A stretch of 64,000 nucleotides of DNA, taken from positions 2,294,001 through 2,358,000 of the forward strand of contig NZ_AP024861.1 in NCBI RefSeq assembly GCF_024346755.1, in the 5' to 3' direction. This document shows positions 9,747-16,601 of the stretch, in pieces. The stretch comes from Vibrio aerogenes. Its GTDB lineage: Bacteria > Pseudomonadota > Gammaproteobacteria > Enterobacterales > Vibrionaceae. Numbering within the stretch: the stretch's first letter is position 1; every line of letters starts with the position of its first letter. A program made the position numbers and the translations under genes. The notes under the pieces are model-generated. The model had not been told where the DNA came from, did no database searches, and saw only the letters and a list, made by a program, of their open reading frames with translations.

Positions 9747-10640
9747 ATGAGATTGAGACAAATAGAAGTCTTTCAAGCCATTGTTGAGGCAGGTACTATT
9801 AGTGGTGCAGCACGCATATTGAATGTCTCCCAGCCAAACGTCAGCCGGGTACTAAACCACACGGAACAACAGTTAGGTTTTAATCTCTTTGAAAGAAGTA
9901 GCAAAGGCCTTATTGCGACTAAAGAAGGGCAATTATTACTACCCGAAGTAGAACAATTGACACAGCACCTGAAAATTATCGACGAACTGACACGCAGCAT
10001 GCACACTAAAAAAGCGCAAACGCTCCGAATTGGTGCAGCACATGCCTGCTCACAAATGATCATTGCGCCGACCTTAGTAAAATACAGAAAACAAAATCCC
10101 ACATTAAACGTTGACCTGGTCACCGAACATTTTGCAGCACTTCAACAAGCCGTGCTGAATAATGAACTAGATATTGCTTTGGTATTCGGGCAGCAAGTTG
10201 ACAAAGCTCTACTTACCGAGCCACTATTTCAGGAAAATATGGTTGCTATCCTTCCCAAAGATATGTCAGCACCAAAACAAGTTAGTCTTTCCTGGTTATG
10301 TGAGCATAACTTTCTGATGATGCAGAAAAATGATCCCCTTGGTCGTGTTTTACACAAAGCAATAGACACGCTTAATTTACAACCGGCGAACTCTATCTTA
10401 ATCAAAACTTATTCGGTCATCGCTGACATGGTCTTATCTGGAGGTGGTGTCGGAGTTGTTGACCGATTTACGGCAAACCGCTACTCCAACGAGGTAAACA
10501 TTGTACCAATCTCCGAGAGATTGCCATTTGAATTGATTTTAATTAGCCGCAGAGACAAACCACTGTCACCTCAGTTATTAGCGCTTAAATCCCTGTTTAA
10601 ACAGCATTGCAGAAGCAATTATCTGCACAAAAACCTCTAA
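9747..10640 (+). CDS. LysR-family regulator, DgcR-like
   Basis: A 297-residue LysR-type transcription factor. The winged helix-turn-helix covers about residues 1-60 (MRLRQIEVFQAIVEAGTISG, VSQPNVSRVLNHTEQQLGF, LFERSSKG), followed by a two-lobed effector domain with IGAAHACSQMIIAPT and GGGVGVVDRF. The frame stays open to 9693, but the ATG at 9747 starts exactly at the canonical LysR N-terminus and has AGAAGGA 7 bases upstream. It is divergent from dgcN, so it most likely controls the D-glutamate/peptide operon. Known DgcR proteins respond to D-Glu; that effector is assumed here. Confidence 0.85.
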   Translation: MRLRQIEVFQAIVEAGTISGAARILNVSQPNVSRVLNHTEQQLGFNLFERSSKGLIATKEGQLLLPEVEQLTQHLKIIDELTRSMHTKKAQTLRIGAAHACSQMIIAPTLVKYRKQNPTLNVDLVTEHFAALQQAVLNNELDIALVFGQQVDKALLTEPLFQENMVAILPKDMSAPKQVSLSWLCEHNFLMMQKNDPLGRVLHKAIDTLNLQPANSILIKTYSVIADMVLSGGGVGVVDRFTANRYSNEVNIVPISERLPFELILISRRDKPLSPQLLALKSLFKQHCRSNYLHKNL

Positions 10641-10725
10641 ATCCAGACGTACCGCAGAAAAAGCCGGACGCAAGGCATTACCGGAATATGCGTTTATGCG
10701 GCCGGAAGATTTTGCATGAACATAC

Positions 10726-10750
10726 AGGGAGCCATCGCTCCCTTTGGGTT
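10726..10750 (+). terminator. Rho-independent terminator after dgcR
   Basis: Stem AGGGAGC (10726-10732), loop CATC, stem GCTCCCT (10737-10743), followed by TTGGGTTT. The T-tract is broken but lies on the plus-strand side, 86 bases after the LysR stop. It also lies just beyond the 3' end of the minus-strand VOC relic. Confidence 0.6.
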
Positions 10751-10818
10751 TATTGCGGGCCGCGCAAACCAATCAAATTACCGAACGGGTCTTCCACCTG
10801 ACACATCGCCAGCCCGTT
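10750..10818 (-). pseudogene. C-terminal relic of a VOC/glyoxalase-family gene
   Basis: Immediately after the DUF805 stop codon, and in the same frame, the minus strand encodes 22 residues NGLAMCQVEDPFGNLIGLRG-PQ and then TAA (10750-10752). The VEDPFGNLIGL pattern is the classic last strand of glyoxalase/bleomycin-resistance (VOC) domains, which carries the final metal-ligand Glu. Nothing upstream belongs to a VOC domain because that space is DUF805. This is therefore the scar of a deletion or replacement that removed the rest of a VOC gene. Confidence 0.65.
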
Positions 10819-11184
10819 TTATGACGGATTATATGCTGCATCGGACGCTTTCGGGTCCGGGCCATATTCATTACTGCCTTTATCACCTTCAAAAATCGTC
10901 AAAACAATCAACACAAGCGTACCAATGAAAGGAATCAGTGCAATGAGCGCCCACCAACCTGAACGGCCGGTATCATGTAAGCGACGCACCGTCACTGCGA
11001 TCCCCGGTACTAAAACCGCCACACCATAAACAGTCCCGATAGCAACCGTGCCGAAAAAACCATCCAGAACTCCGGCAATCAGAGAGAAAATCAAATTGAA
11101 CAAAAAAAACATCCAATACTCTTTTCGTCTTGCTCTTCCTGTAAATACTGCATACTGCCTGATAACAGCGATATACCATTCCAT
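10819..11184 (-). CDS. DUF805 small integral membrane protein (YhaH/YhaI type)
   Basis: 121 residues with about four hydrophobic segments. The start MEWYIAVIRQYAVFTGRARRKEYW is the DUF805 hallmark, and the middle carries the conserved VRRLHDTGRSGWWALI and the end FEGDKGSNEYGPDP. The ATG has GAGGAAA 5 bases upstream. Function is unknown in the family; members are inner-membrane proteins. It is monocistronic, convergent with dgcR, and its stop codon abuts the VOC relic in frame. Confidence 0.85.
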   Translation of the reverse strand: MEWYIAVIRQYAVFTGRARRKEYWMFFLFNLIFSLIAGVLDGFFGTVAIGTVYGVAVLVPGIAVTVRRLHDTGRSGWWALIALIPFIGTLVLIVLTIFEGDKGSNEYGPDPKASDAAYNPS

Positions 11185-11320
11185 TGTCTTTCCTCTCTTT
11201 TTAACTTATGAATTTTGCGCTTCATACTAAAACGATTGTTTATTATAACAAGCGGGAAATCATTCGCTATGAAGGTTTTTTCTCTGGCTTCTGTGAGATT
11301 GCTGTCCGGTAGACTTATTC
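11185..11320. other. Non-coding spacer before repeat block
   Basis: 136 bases, AT-rich next to the DUF805 start, running into the first copy of the 315-bp repeat. It should hold the DUF805 promoter on the minus strand. No clear coding or structured element is visible. Confidence 0.4.
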
Positions 11321-11635
11321 TCGTGACCCTGCTCCTGCGTGGTCATGCTTACGGGGCTTAAAACCGGTGATTGTTGAGACTTTTCCCGGAAGATTCCGGC
11401 TTTCGTGGCGGGTTTGGTGCGCGGGTTAGTTTTGTAGGTTCAAGCGGCATTTGGTGCACGCGCCCCAGTTACTTTTCACGGAGGAAAAGTAACCAAAACT
11501 CCTTTTTCTTTGGCTCTTCCAGGCGTTGGTCAGGAACGATTTTTATGCACATCCTGTGCTGAAAAATCTAAAAATTCTTCCCTGAATTTTTTCCTTAGCT
11601 GAGTGTTACTCTTCTGTTTAATCGCTGTTTTTTCC
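11321..11635 (+). repeat. 315-bp tandem repeat, copy A
   Basis: Begins TCGTGACCCTGCTCCTGCGTGG and ends GCTGTTTTTTCC, then repeats. Inside are an imperfect dyad at the left edge (GACCN..TGGTC-type) and a hairpin ACTTTTC-ACGGAG-GAAAAGT in the middle. Frames crossing it give only short arginine/serine-rich peptides shared by all copies, so it is better seen as a non-coding interspersed repeat. It differs from copy B at scattered bases. Confidence 0.85.
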
Positions 11636-11950
11636 TCGTGACCATGCTCCTGCGTGGTCATGCATACGGGGCTTAAAACCGGTGATTTGTTGAGACTTTT
11701 CCCGGAAGATTCCGGCTTTCGTGGTAGGTTTGGTGCGCGGGTTAGTTTTGTGGGTTCAAGCGGCATTTGGTGCACGCGCCCCAGTCACTTTTCACGGAGG
11801 AAAAGTAACCAAAACTCCTTTTTCTTTGGCTCTCCGGGCGTTGGTCAGGAACGATTTTTATGCACATCCTGTGCTGAAAAATCTAAAAATTCTTCCCTGA
11901 ATTTTTTCCTTAGCTGGGTGTTTCTCTTCTTTTTAATCGCTGTTTTTTCC
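11636..11950 (+). repeat. 315-bp tandem repeat, copy B
   Basis: Direct tandem copy of 11321-11635 with identical length and start (TCGTGACCATGCTCCTGCGTGG). Differences include GATTTGTTGAG for GATTGTTGAG, GTGGGTT for GTAGGTT and GGCTCTCCGGGCG for GGCTCTTCCAGGCG. Its left edge matches inverted copy D better than copy A does. Confidence 0.85.
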
Positions 11951-12023
11951 TCGTGACCATGCTCCTGCGTGGTCATGCATATGGGGCTTAAAGCCAGTGA
12001 TTTGTTGAGGTTTTTCCCGGAAG
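11951..12023 (+). repeat. 315-bp repeat, truncated copy C
   Basis: The first ~73 bases of the repeat (TCGTGACCATGCTCCTGCGTGG to TTTTTCCCGGAAG). It stops abruptly at 12020-12023, where the sequence becomes a fragment of a membrane-protein gene on the minus strand. The junction lies in the shared stretch CCCGGAAG/CCGCC. Confidence 0.8.
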
Positions 12024-12172
12024 CCGCCTAATATGAGATGTGTCCCAAGCCACCACCAATATTTTTTCCGGTAGGTAAAAACACAGCCAATAATGGTCAC
12101 AAGTGCATTGACAAGCAAAAGGAACAGTATGAATAACAATCCTAATTCGCCGTTACTATCAGCAAGGATGTT
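12020..12172 (-). pseudogene. Fragment of a second copy of the small membrane (putative immunity) gene, broken by repeat C
   Basis: The minus strand reads ADSNGELGLLFILFLLLVNA, then a stretch with FTYRKKYWWWLGTHLILGG. This aligns with the intact neighbour (12214-12549), which has ...PIGLALFMLFLGTP, YTGYKKHWRWFGAYAILGG. The fragment has an in-frame stop about 10 codons upstream and no start of its own except TTG. Right after LILGG the frame runs into repeat copy C. It is a paralogue that lost both ends, with the 3' end replaced by the repeat. Confidence 0.75.
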
Positions 12173-12213
12173 GTAATACTATTTTTTACAACCAATGCCT
12201 ATGTTCAGCATCA

Positions 12214-12549
12214 TTACAAAATACCTAAATTTGCTCCGGTAACACCGAAAAAATACACACAGACAGGTATCCCTCCCAAAATGGCATAAGCTCCAAACCA
12301 TCGCCAGTGTTTCTTATAACCTGTGTAAATTGAGCCAGCCAGAAATGAAACCGGAGTTCCTAAAAACAGCATGAACAAAGCAAGACCAATAGGTATTATT
12401 CCTCCAGATGAGTTTGCTGGCGTATTATCTGGATTATCTGCAACATCAACGATTAAACCTAAATCAATGCCAAATATAAAATGACACCATACGTATACAA
12501 ACCAGATAAGAGGAAGTATCAAAATCAAGTTTTTTGCGGCACTCCTCAT
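12214..12549 (-). CDS. Small three-span membrane protein, putative immunity protein of the Hcp effector
   Basis: 111 residues with three hydrophobic segments at roughly 7-27, 52-74 and 85-107, and a polar loop DNPDNTPANSSGG between the first two. The ATG overlaps the stop of the Hcp-effector gene by 4 bases (12546-12549), so the two are translationally coupled. Position, size and membrane location fit a T6SS immunity protein against an effector that acts at the membrane or periplasm. I do not recognise the family. A broken paralogue lies directly downstream. The immunity role is inference. Confidence 0.6.
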   Translation of the reverse strand: MRSAAKNLILILPLIWFVYVWCHFIFGIDLGLIVDVADNPDNTPANSSGGIIPIGLALFMLFLGTPVSFLAGSIYTGYKKHWRWFGAYAILGGIPVCVYFFGVTGANLGIL

Positions 12550-14009
12550 AGAGTAAATCCTATTTTAGTAATAAATGTTTGATAATTATAATCTTTATAA
12601 TGCTGTAACAAATACCATGAACGAAAACCATCCAGTAGTTCAAATGGTTTACTGGATAAACTCAGGCCTTGATGATTAATATCTTTTGGATCTAACCCAA
12701 AGTGATCCTGAATCTTATACTGGAATTTCCCCCTGATTTGATTGCCTTTATATTCTAATTTTGTTGCGTAAACCTGCATAGACCAGATTCCGTGAACCGT
12801 TAACACTGTTCCATCCAATAAAGAATCAAATTGAGGAAGTTTCGTACCTTTACTTGATTGCATATACTGACTTGAAATCTGAACAATATCACTGTCCAAT
12901 GTGCCGTTTTTTACATGCTCACCAAGACAGTTCATTAATACCTGATGGAAATTTTTTGTCGTTTCATGGTTTTTCAGTGCATTATCGAGCGAGGTATTGG
13001 CATATTCTCCACCTTCATTCTGTTCAAATTTGTCGACCATTTCAGAAAAAATACCAGACGTTTGGCTACCAATGCGCTGATCGATATTCATCCATTGCGG
13101 TGAAAATAGGTTAGCCAGCGATCGCATTCGCTTAAAATGTTCTGCTGCTGGTAATGAGAACTGATCTTCACCGTACATCGTATACCCTTCTCTATGAGAG
13201 GTGTATTGAGACTGTTTAAACGGTTTCATGAATCCGTAACCTTCAATAGTTTCTTTGGATTCATCACCATGAATCATGTCTGGTGCGTTAAAGTCGTCCA
13301 TCTGGTTTTGAGTCTCATAGATCAAAATCGGATAACTGCCGGGTACAGGCTTCCAGTCTTCTTCTTCCTTCGCATCAGATTGTTTACGCTGCTGCTTACT
13401 TTGTTTTTCTTTTTCTGCCTGTTTTTCGGCGGCTTTTTCAGCCTGCATATTTTCCTGAATCTGTTTTGCATATCGTTCCGCGCTGGTGAGTGGCGGTGCC
13501 GTTTCGGTAAGGATGGCTGCAATGCTGTTTGCATCACTCCAGCCATCATAAGCCAGCGTTCCACATGGAAAATGCTCCCACTGCACGCCTTTATAGCTGA
13601 AAGTAATCATTTCGTGCATTTCCTCAACGGGGCTGTGAATCACATGGGGTGTGACATCACTGACACCGGAAATCACCGCTTGCTGAAACGCGATCGAATA
13701 GAATTTTTGATAATGGCCTTGCTCGTTCGTCCGGTAAAAGTCGATTGTTCCTTCTAAGTGCTCCTGTTTTGCAAAAGCGGTTGCTAACAATGGGGATGAT
13801 TTATCTTTTAGTTTCGTAATTTGAATCCCATCGTGATTGATACCGTGTTGATGTGGCAGTTTTGACAGTGAATACTGACAAGCCAGTACAGTGATTTGAT
13901 CGGTATGTGTTTCCTGATAGCGGTTTCCCATTGAATCTTTGGTATTGCAGCCACCGGAAATTAAACCTTGTGTTTCTCCTTTGAGTGTCAGATAGGCTAA
14001 ATGAGCCAT
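12546..14009 (-). CDS. Orphan evolved Hcp: T6SS tube domain with C-terminal DUF3289-like domain
   Basis: 487 residues. Residues 1 to about 165 form an Hcp/TssD domain (MAHLAYLTLKGETQGLISGG, IDFYRTNEQGHYQKFYSI, a final ...FSYKGVQWEH). A charged K/E/Q-rich linker of about 40 residues (around 180-220) is predicted coiled coil. The rest, with LPQFDSL, TVHGIWSMQV, YKIQDHFGLDPKDI and FRSWYLLQHYKDY, resembles DUF3289, a domain found with T6SS components. Hcp with an extension normally carries a toxin cargo inside or on the tube. No other T6SS gene is in the window. GGGA lies 7 bases before the ATG. Toxic activity is not shown. Confidence 0.8.
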   Translation of the reverse strand: MAHLAYLTLKGETQGLISGGCNTKDSMGNRYQETHTDQITVLACQYSLSKLPHQHGINHDGIQITKLKDKSSPLLATAFAKQEHLEGTIDFYRTNEQGHYQKFYSIAFQQAVISGVSDVTPHVIHSPVEEMHEMITFSYKGVQWEHFPCGTLAYDGWSDANSIAAILTETAPPLTSAERYAKQIQENMQAEKAAEKQAEKEKQSKQQRKQSDAKEEEDWKPVPGSYPILIYETQNQMDDFNAPDMIHGDESKETIEGYGFMKPFKQSQYTSHREGYTMYGEDQFSLPAAEHFKRMRSLANLFSPQWMNIDQRIGSQTSGIFSEMVDKFEQNEGGEYANTSLDNALKNHETTKNFHQVLMNCLGEHVKNGTLDSDIVQISSQYMQSSKGTKLPQFDSLLDGTVLTVHGIWSMQVYATKLEYKGNQIRGKFQYKIQDHFGLDPKDINHQGLSLSSKPFELLDGFRSWYLLQHYKDYNYQTFITKIGFTL

Positions 14010-14469
14010 GTTGATTCCCTTTAATCAAGATGCATAATGAAATGCACTTTATATCATACTTTTAATTAACTCAGATGCATATTTTTAATATTTCTTTTTG
14101 CTATATGTCTGTGCTTACAATCCCGACAATCAATAACTTACAGAGAAGCAGTTTTAATGTGGGAGCTGATACAATCAAGTGGTATCTGAAACCTGAAAAC
14201 AAGCCATATCAAATGCAATATTTCAAATCCGGATTTCTAATCATTTACAATCCAAGTGGTTTCGATATGGAATCTGACATGCAATCAAGCGGTATCGGAA
14301 GCCTGAAAATCAGGTGAATCTTAAATCAGACATGTTTTTGGTGTTCATGTAAGTTCATGATTATTCAAAATAATTGCGTGTAGCAATGTGTGTCTAATTT
14401 TGGTTTAATTTGAAGTGAAATATTGATTAAATCATTTAAAATCATGTAGTTATATAATTATCATATAAT
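14010..14469. other. AT-rich spacer upstream of the Hcp gene with a short duplicated segment
   Basis: A 460-base AT-rich gap. A ~30-bp segment (CAATCAAG-T/C-GGTATC-.-GAA-.-CCTGAAAA) occurs at about 14172-14200 and again at about 14282-14310, with related GATATGGAATCTGACATG sequence between. An 80-codon plus-strand frame crosses it but looks like chance. The hcp promoter must lie near its left end. Confidence 0.45.
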
Positions 14470-14736
14470 TTCAGGGAAGAATTTTTAGATTTTTCAGCAC
14501 AGGATGTGTGTAAAAATCGTTCCTGACCAACGCCCGCAAGAGCCAAAGAAAAAGGAGTTTTGGTTACTTTTCCTCCGTGAAAAGTGACTGGGGCGCGTGC
14601 ACCAAATGCCGCTTGAACCCACAAAACTAACCCGCGCACCAAACCCGCCACGAAAGCCGGAATCTTCCGGGAAAAGTTTCAACAAATCACTGGTTTTAAG
14701 CCTCGTATGCATGACCACGCAGGAGCATGGTCACGA
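14470..14736 (-). repeat. 315-bp repeat family, inverted copy D (~267 bp)
   Basis: The minus strand starts TCGTGACCATGCTCCTGCGTGG at 14736 and follows copies A/B to AATTCTTCCCTGAAATT at about 14469. It lacks the ~48-bp tail present in A and B. It lies upstream of the Hcp gene in opposite orientation to copies A-C, so the Hcp/membrane-protein module is enclosed by inverted copies. Confidence 0.85.
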
Positions 14737-14833
14737 GAAGAAATAGAGATTAGACAGAAGCCCCCCGGAAACAAGGAATTTGTCTATTCCCCAATCACTC
14801 GTCTACATTAAAAACTACAGCCCAAAAAGGAAA

Positions 14834-15262
14834 ATGGATAAAACAATGGCAACAATCAGACTGGTTTACTACAGCCAAACCTCCGACGACATGTCGCAGA
14901 GCGAACTGAAACATATTCTGGAACAGGCCCGGACGAATAATCAGCAGCATGATATTTGTGGCATGCTCTGCTACGACAATCATTACTTTTTGCAAATACT
15001 GGAAGGTGACGCCGCTGAAGTGACGGCGCTGTTCCTGACCATCGCCGCAGACAAACGCCACCACTCTGTGGTGATTACCGGCGTACAGGAAACAGAAAAG
15101 CGCATTTTTCCCCACTGGAGTATGGGTTACGCCGGTGGTGGCGATGAGTTACTTGCCATGATGAAAGAACTGGGGTGTGACAACTTTGACCCGACCCAAA
15201 TGAGCTTTATTGAAGCCGCAACGCTGCTGCATCAGTTGTCGAAATCACAAACAAGACTGTAA
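14834..15262 (+). CDS. BLUF-domain blue-light sensor (stand-alone)
   Basis: About 142 residues, a single BLUF domain that binds FAD and senses blue light. The key Tyr is in TIRLVYYSQ, the Gln in the HYFLQILEG strand, and the C-terminal strand has RIFPHWSMGY with the Trp/Met pair that varies with light state. No output domain follows, only about 40 residues ending in a helical tail, so it must act through a partner protein. Two starts are possible, 14834 and 14846 (MATIRL); AAAAAGG lies close to the first. It lies just beyond repeat D and converges with the ureide operon. Confidence 0.85.
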   Translation: MDKTMATIRLVYYSQTSDDMSQSELKHILEQARTNNQQHDICGMLCYDNHYFLQILEGDAAEVTALFLTIAADKRHHSVVITGVQETEKRIFPHWSMGYAGGGDELLAMMKELGCDNFDPTQMSFIEAATLLHQLSKSQTRL

Positions 15263-15272
15263 CGACCCGTGC

Positions 15273-15302
15273 CCGGAATGAACTTGCTTCAGCTCATTCC
15301 GG
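15273..15302 (+). terminator. Hairpin after the BLUF gene
   Basis: Perfect 9-bp inverted repeat CCGGAATGA (15273-15281) / TCATTCCGG (15294-15302) with a 12-base loop, 11 bases after the BLUF stop. It has no T-tract, so it may be an mRNA-end hairpin rather than a strong terminator. Confidence 0.5.
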
Positions 15303-15310
15303 CACATCAG

Positions 15311-15335
15311 AAAATAGCCGGTCTCAATGACCGGC
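15311..15335 (-). terminator. Terminator of the ureide operon overlapping its last codons
   Basis: On the minus strand GCCGGTC-ATTGA-GACCGGC (15335-15317) is followed by TATTTTCT. The stem overlaps the end of the M20 hydrolase gene, whose stop is at 15324. Confidence 0.6.
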
Positions 15336-16574
15336 ATCAAACCCGGTAACCATTTCAGCCAAACACGCAAGTGCAACCTCAACATCTTCAGCGGTGACCT
15401 GCTCTGCCGGATGATGGCTGATACCTTTTTCACAGCGCACAAACAGCATCCCGACACTGGTCAGTTCTGCCATTGCCAGCGCATCATGCCCGGCACCGCT
15501 GGGCAGAAACCGGGGCGGCTTGCGGGTGACCGTCTCGACCGCAGAGGCCCACTGCTGCTGAAGGGTTTCATCACAGAGGACTGCCGGTGCCTGATAGAGA
15601 TTTTCATAGTCCAGCTCCAGCTGACGCTGATGGGCAATGTTCTCAAGCCGGGAGAAAAGCTGCTGTGTACACTGCTCCAGCTGCGACTGAGACAAGCTGC
15701 GGATATCAATGGTGAAGCGCACATCATCGGGAATCACATTGACCGCCCCCGGCAGCACATCGCATTTTCCCACTGTGGCAACGATCTCATGCTCACGGGC
15801 AAATGCTTCAATGCAGCTGATCATTTCCGCCGCACCACACAAGGCATCATGGCGATAAGAGACCGGAACCGTGCCTGCATGTCCGGCTTCCCCCCGAACC
15901 TGACACTGAAACCGCTTTGCTCCGGCAATACCGGTGACCACACCGACCGGCAGATTTTCCGCTTCCAGCACTGGTCCCTGCTCGATATGTACTTCCAGAT
16001 AGGCCAGTGTATCTTCCGGCTTACGGGCATCTGAGCCGGCTTTGTCCGGATCAAGACCAAACTCCCGCATTGCCTGTGCCATGGTCACCCCATCGGCATC
16101 TTTCACATCCAACCATCCGGACTGAAAACAACCCGCAACAGCCGCTGAACCAATCAGCGTGGTATCAAACCGGGTGCCTTCTTCATCAGCAAAAGCAACC
16201 ACATCAATGTGAAACGGAAATACCTGTTCACGCAGCAAGGCCAGCGTTTCAATCGCCAGCAATACTCCCAGATTACCATCATACTTTCCGGCATTGATCA
16301 CGGTATCACTGTGAGAGCCAAGAATTAACACCGGCGCGTGTGGATCGGCAGCCGGTTTTCTTCCCCACTGATTTCCTGCACTGTCTTCCCATGTATCCAG
16401 CCCGGCGCTCTGCATCCATTTTGCCAGTTGATCATGCGCAGCCCGGTGCTGCGGGGTTAAATAAGCACGGGTCAGTTCAGTCTGACTTTCACTGTAACCC
16501 GCCAGAATATCAGCCTGTTCCATCAGGCGTGTCGCCCGGTTCTTCATCGTCACCCGGCTTTGTGTTGTTATCAT
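15324..16574 (-). CDS. Allantoate amidohydrolase-like M20 hydrolase (hydantoinase/carbamoylase family)
   Basis: A 416-residue zinc M20 amidase. Metal-site motifs are SHSDTVINAGKYDGNLG (H and bridging D), AFADEEGTRF (Glu pair) and YLEVHIEQGP, and the late GAGHDA supplies the final His. This subfamily includes allantoate amidohydrolase and N-carbamoyl-amino-acid hydrolases, which split an N-carbamoyl group to give CO2 and ammonia. It is the last gene of the ureide operon, right after a ureidoglycine aminotransferase-like gene, which favours allantoate to ureidoglycine. The ATG at 16574 has AAGGAA 7 bases upstream, better than the in-frame ATG at 16598. Confidence 0.8.
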   Translation of the reverse strand: MITTQSRVTMKNRATRLMEQADILAGYSESQTELTRAYLTPQHRAAHDQLAKWMQSAGLDTWEDSAGNQWGRKPAADPHAPVLILGSHSDTVINAGKYDGNLGVLLAIETLALLREQVFPFHIDVVAFADEEGTRFDTTLIGSAAVAGCFQSGWLDVKDADGVTMAQAMREFGLDPDKAGSDARKPEDTLAYLEVHIEQGPVLEAENLPVGVVTGIAGAKRFQCQVRGEAGHAGTVPVSYRHDALCGAAEMISCIEAFAREHEIVATVGKCDVLPGAVNVIPDDVRFTIDIRSLSQSQLEQCTQQLFSRLENIAHQRQLELDYENLYQAPAVLCDETLQQQWASAVETVTRKPPRFLPSGAGHDALAMAELTSVGMLFVRCEKGISHHPAEQVTAEDVEVALACLAEMVTGFDAGH

Positions 16575-16601
16575 TGGCGTTCCTTCCTGCTTAGCCAAAA
16601 C

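Noticed and set aside
11371..11956. Short plus-strand proteins within the repeats (RLFPEDSGF..., FFFGS...)
   Set aside because: The same frames appear in all copies with stops and frameshifts, have skewed composition and lack ribosome sites; they look like by-products of the repeat DNA.
11321..12023. CRISPR array or integron-like cassette array
   Set aside because: Units are 315 bp with no spacer variation, no cas genes and no integrase; an insertion sequence is also unlikely because no transposase frame exists.
13194..13757. 187-codon plus-strand frame antisense to the Hcp gene
   Set aside because: Phe/Leu-rich composition is the mirror of the charged linker of the Hcp protein; no start signal and no family resemblance.
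14075..14317. 80-codon plus-strand frame upstream of the Hcp gene
   Set aside because: No ribosome site, AT-rich composition, spans the short duplicated motif; treated as non-coding.
15327..16034. 235-codon plus-strand frame opposite the M20 hydrolase
   Set aside because: It is the antisense shadow of a gene with clear catalytic motifs.
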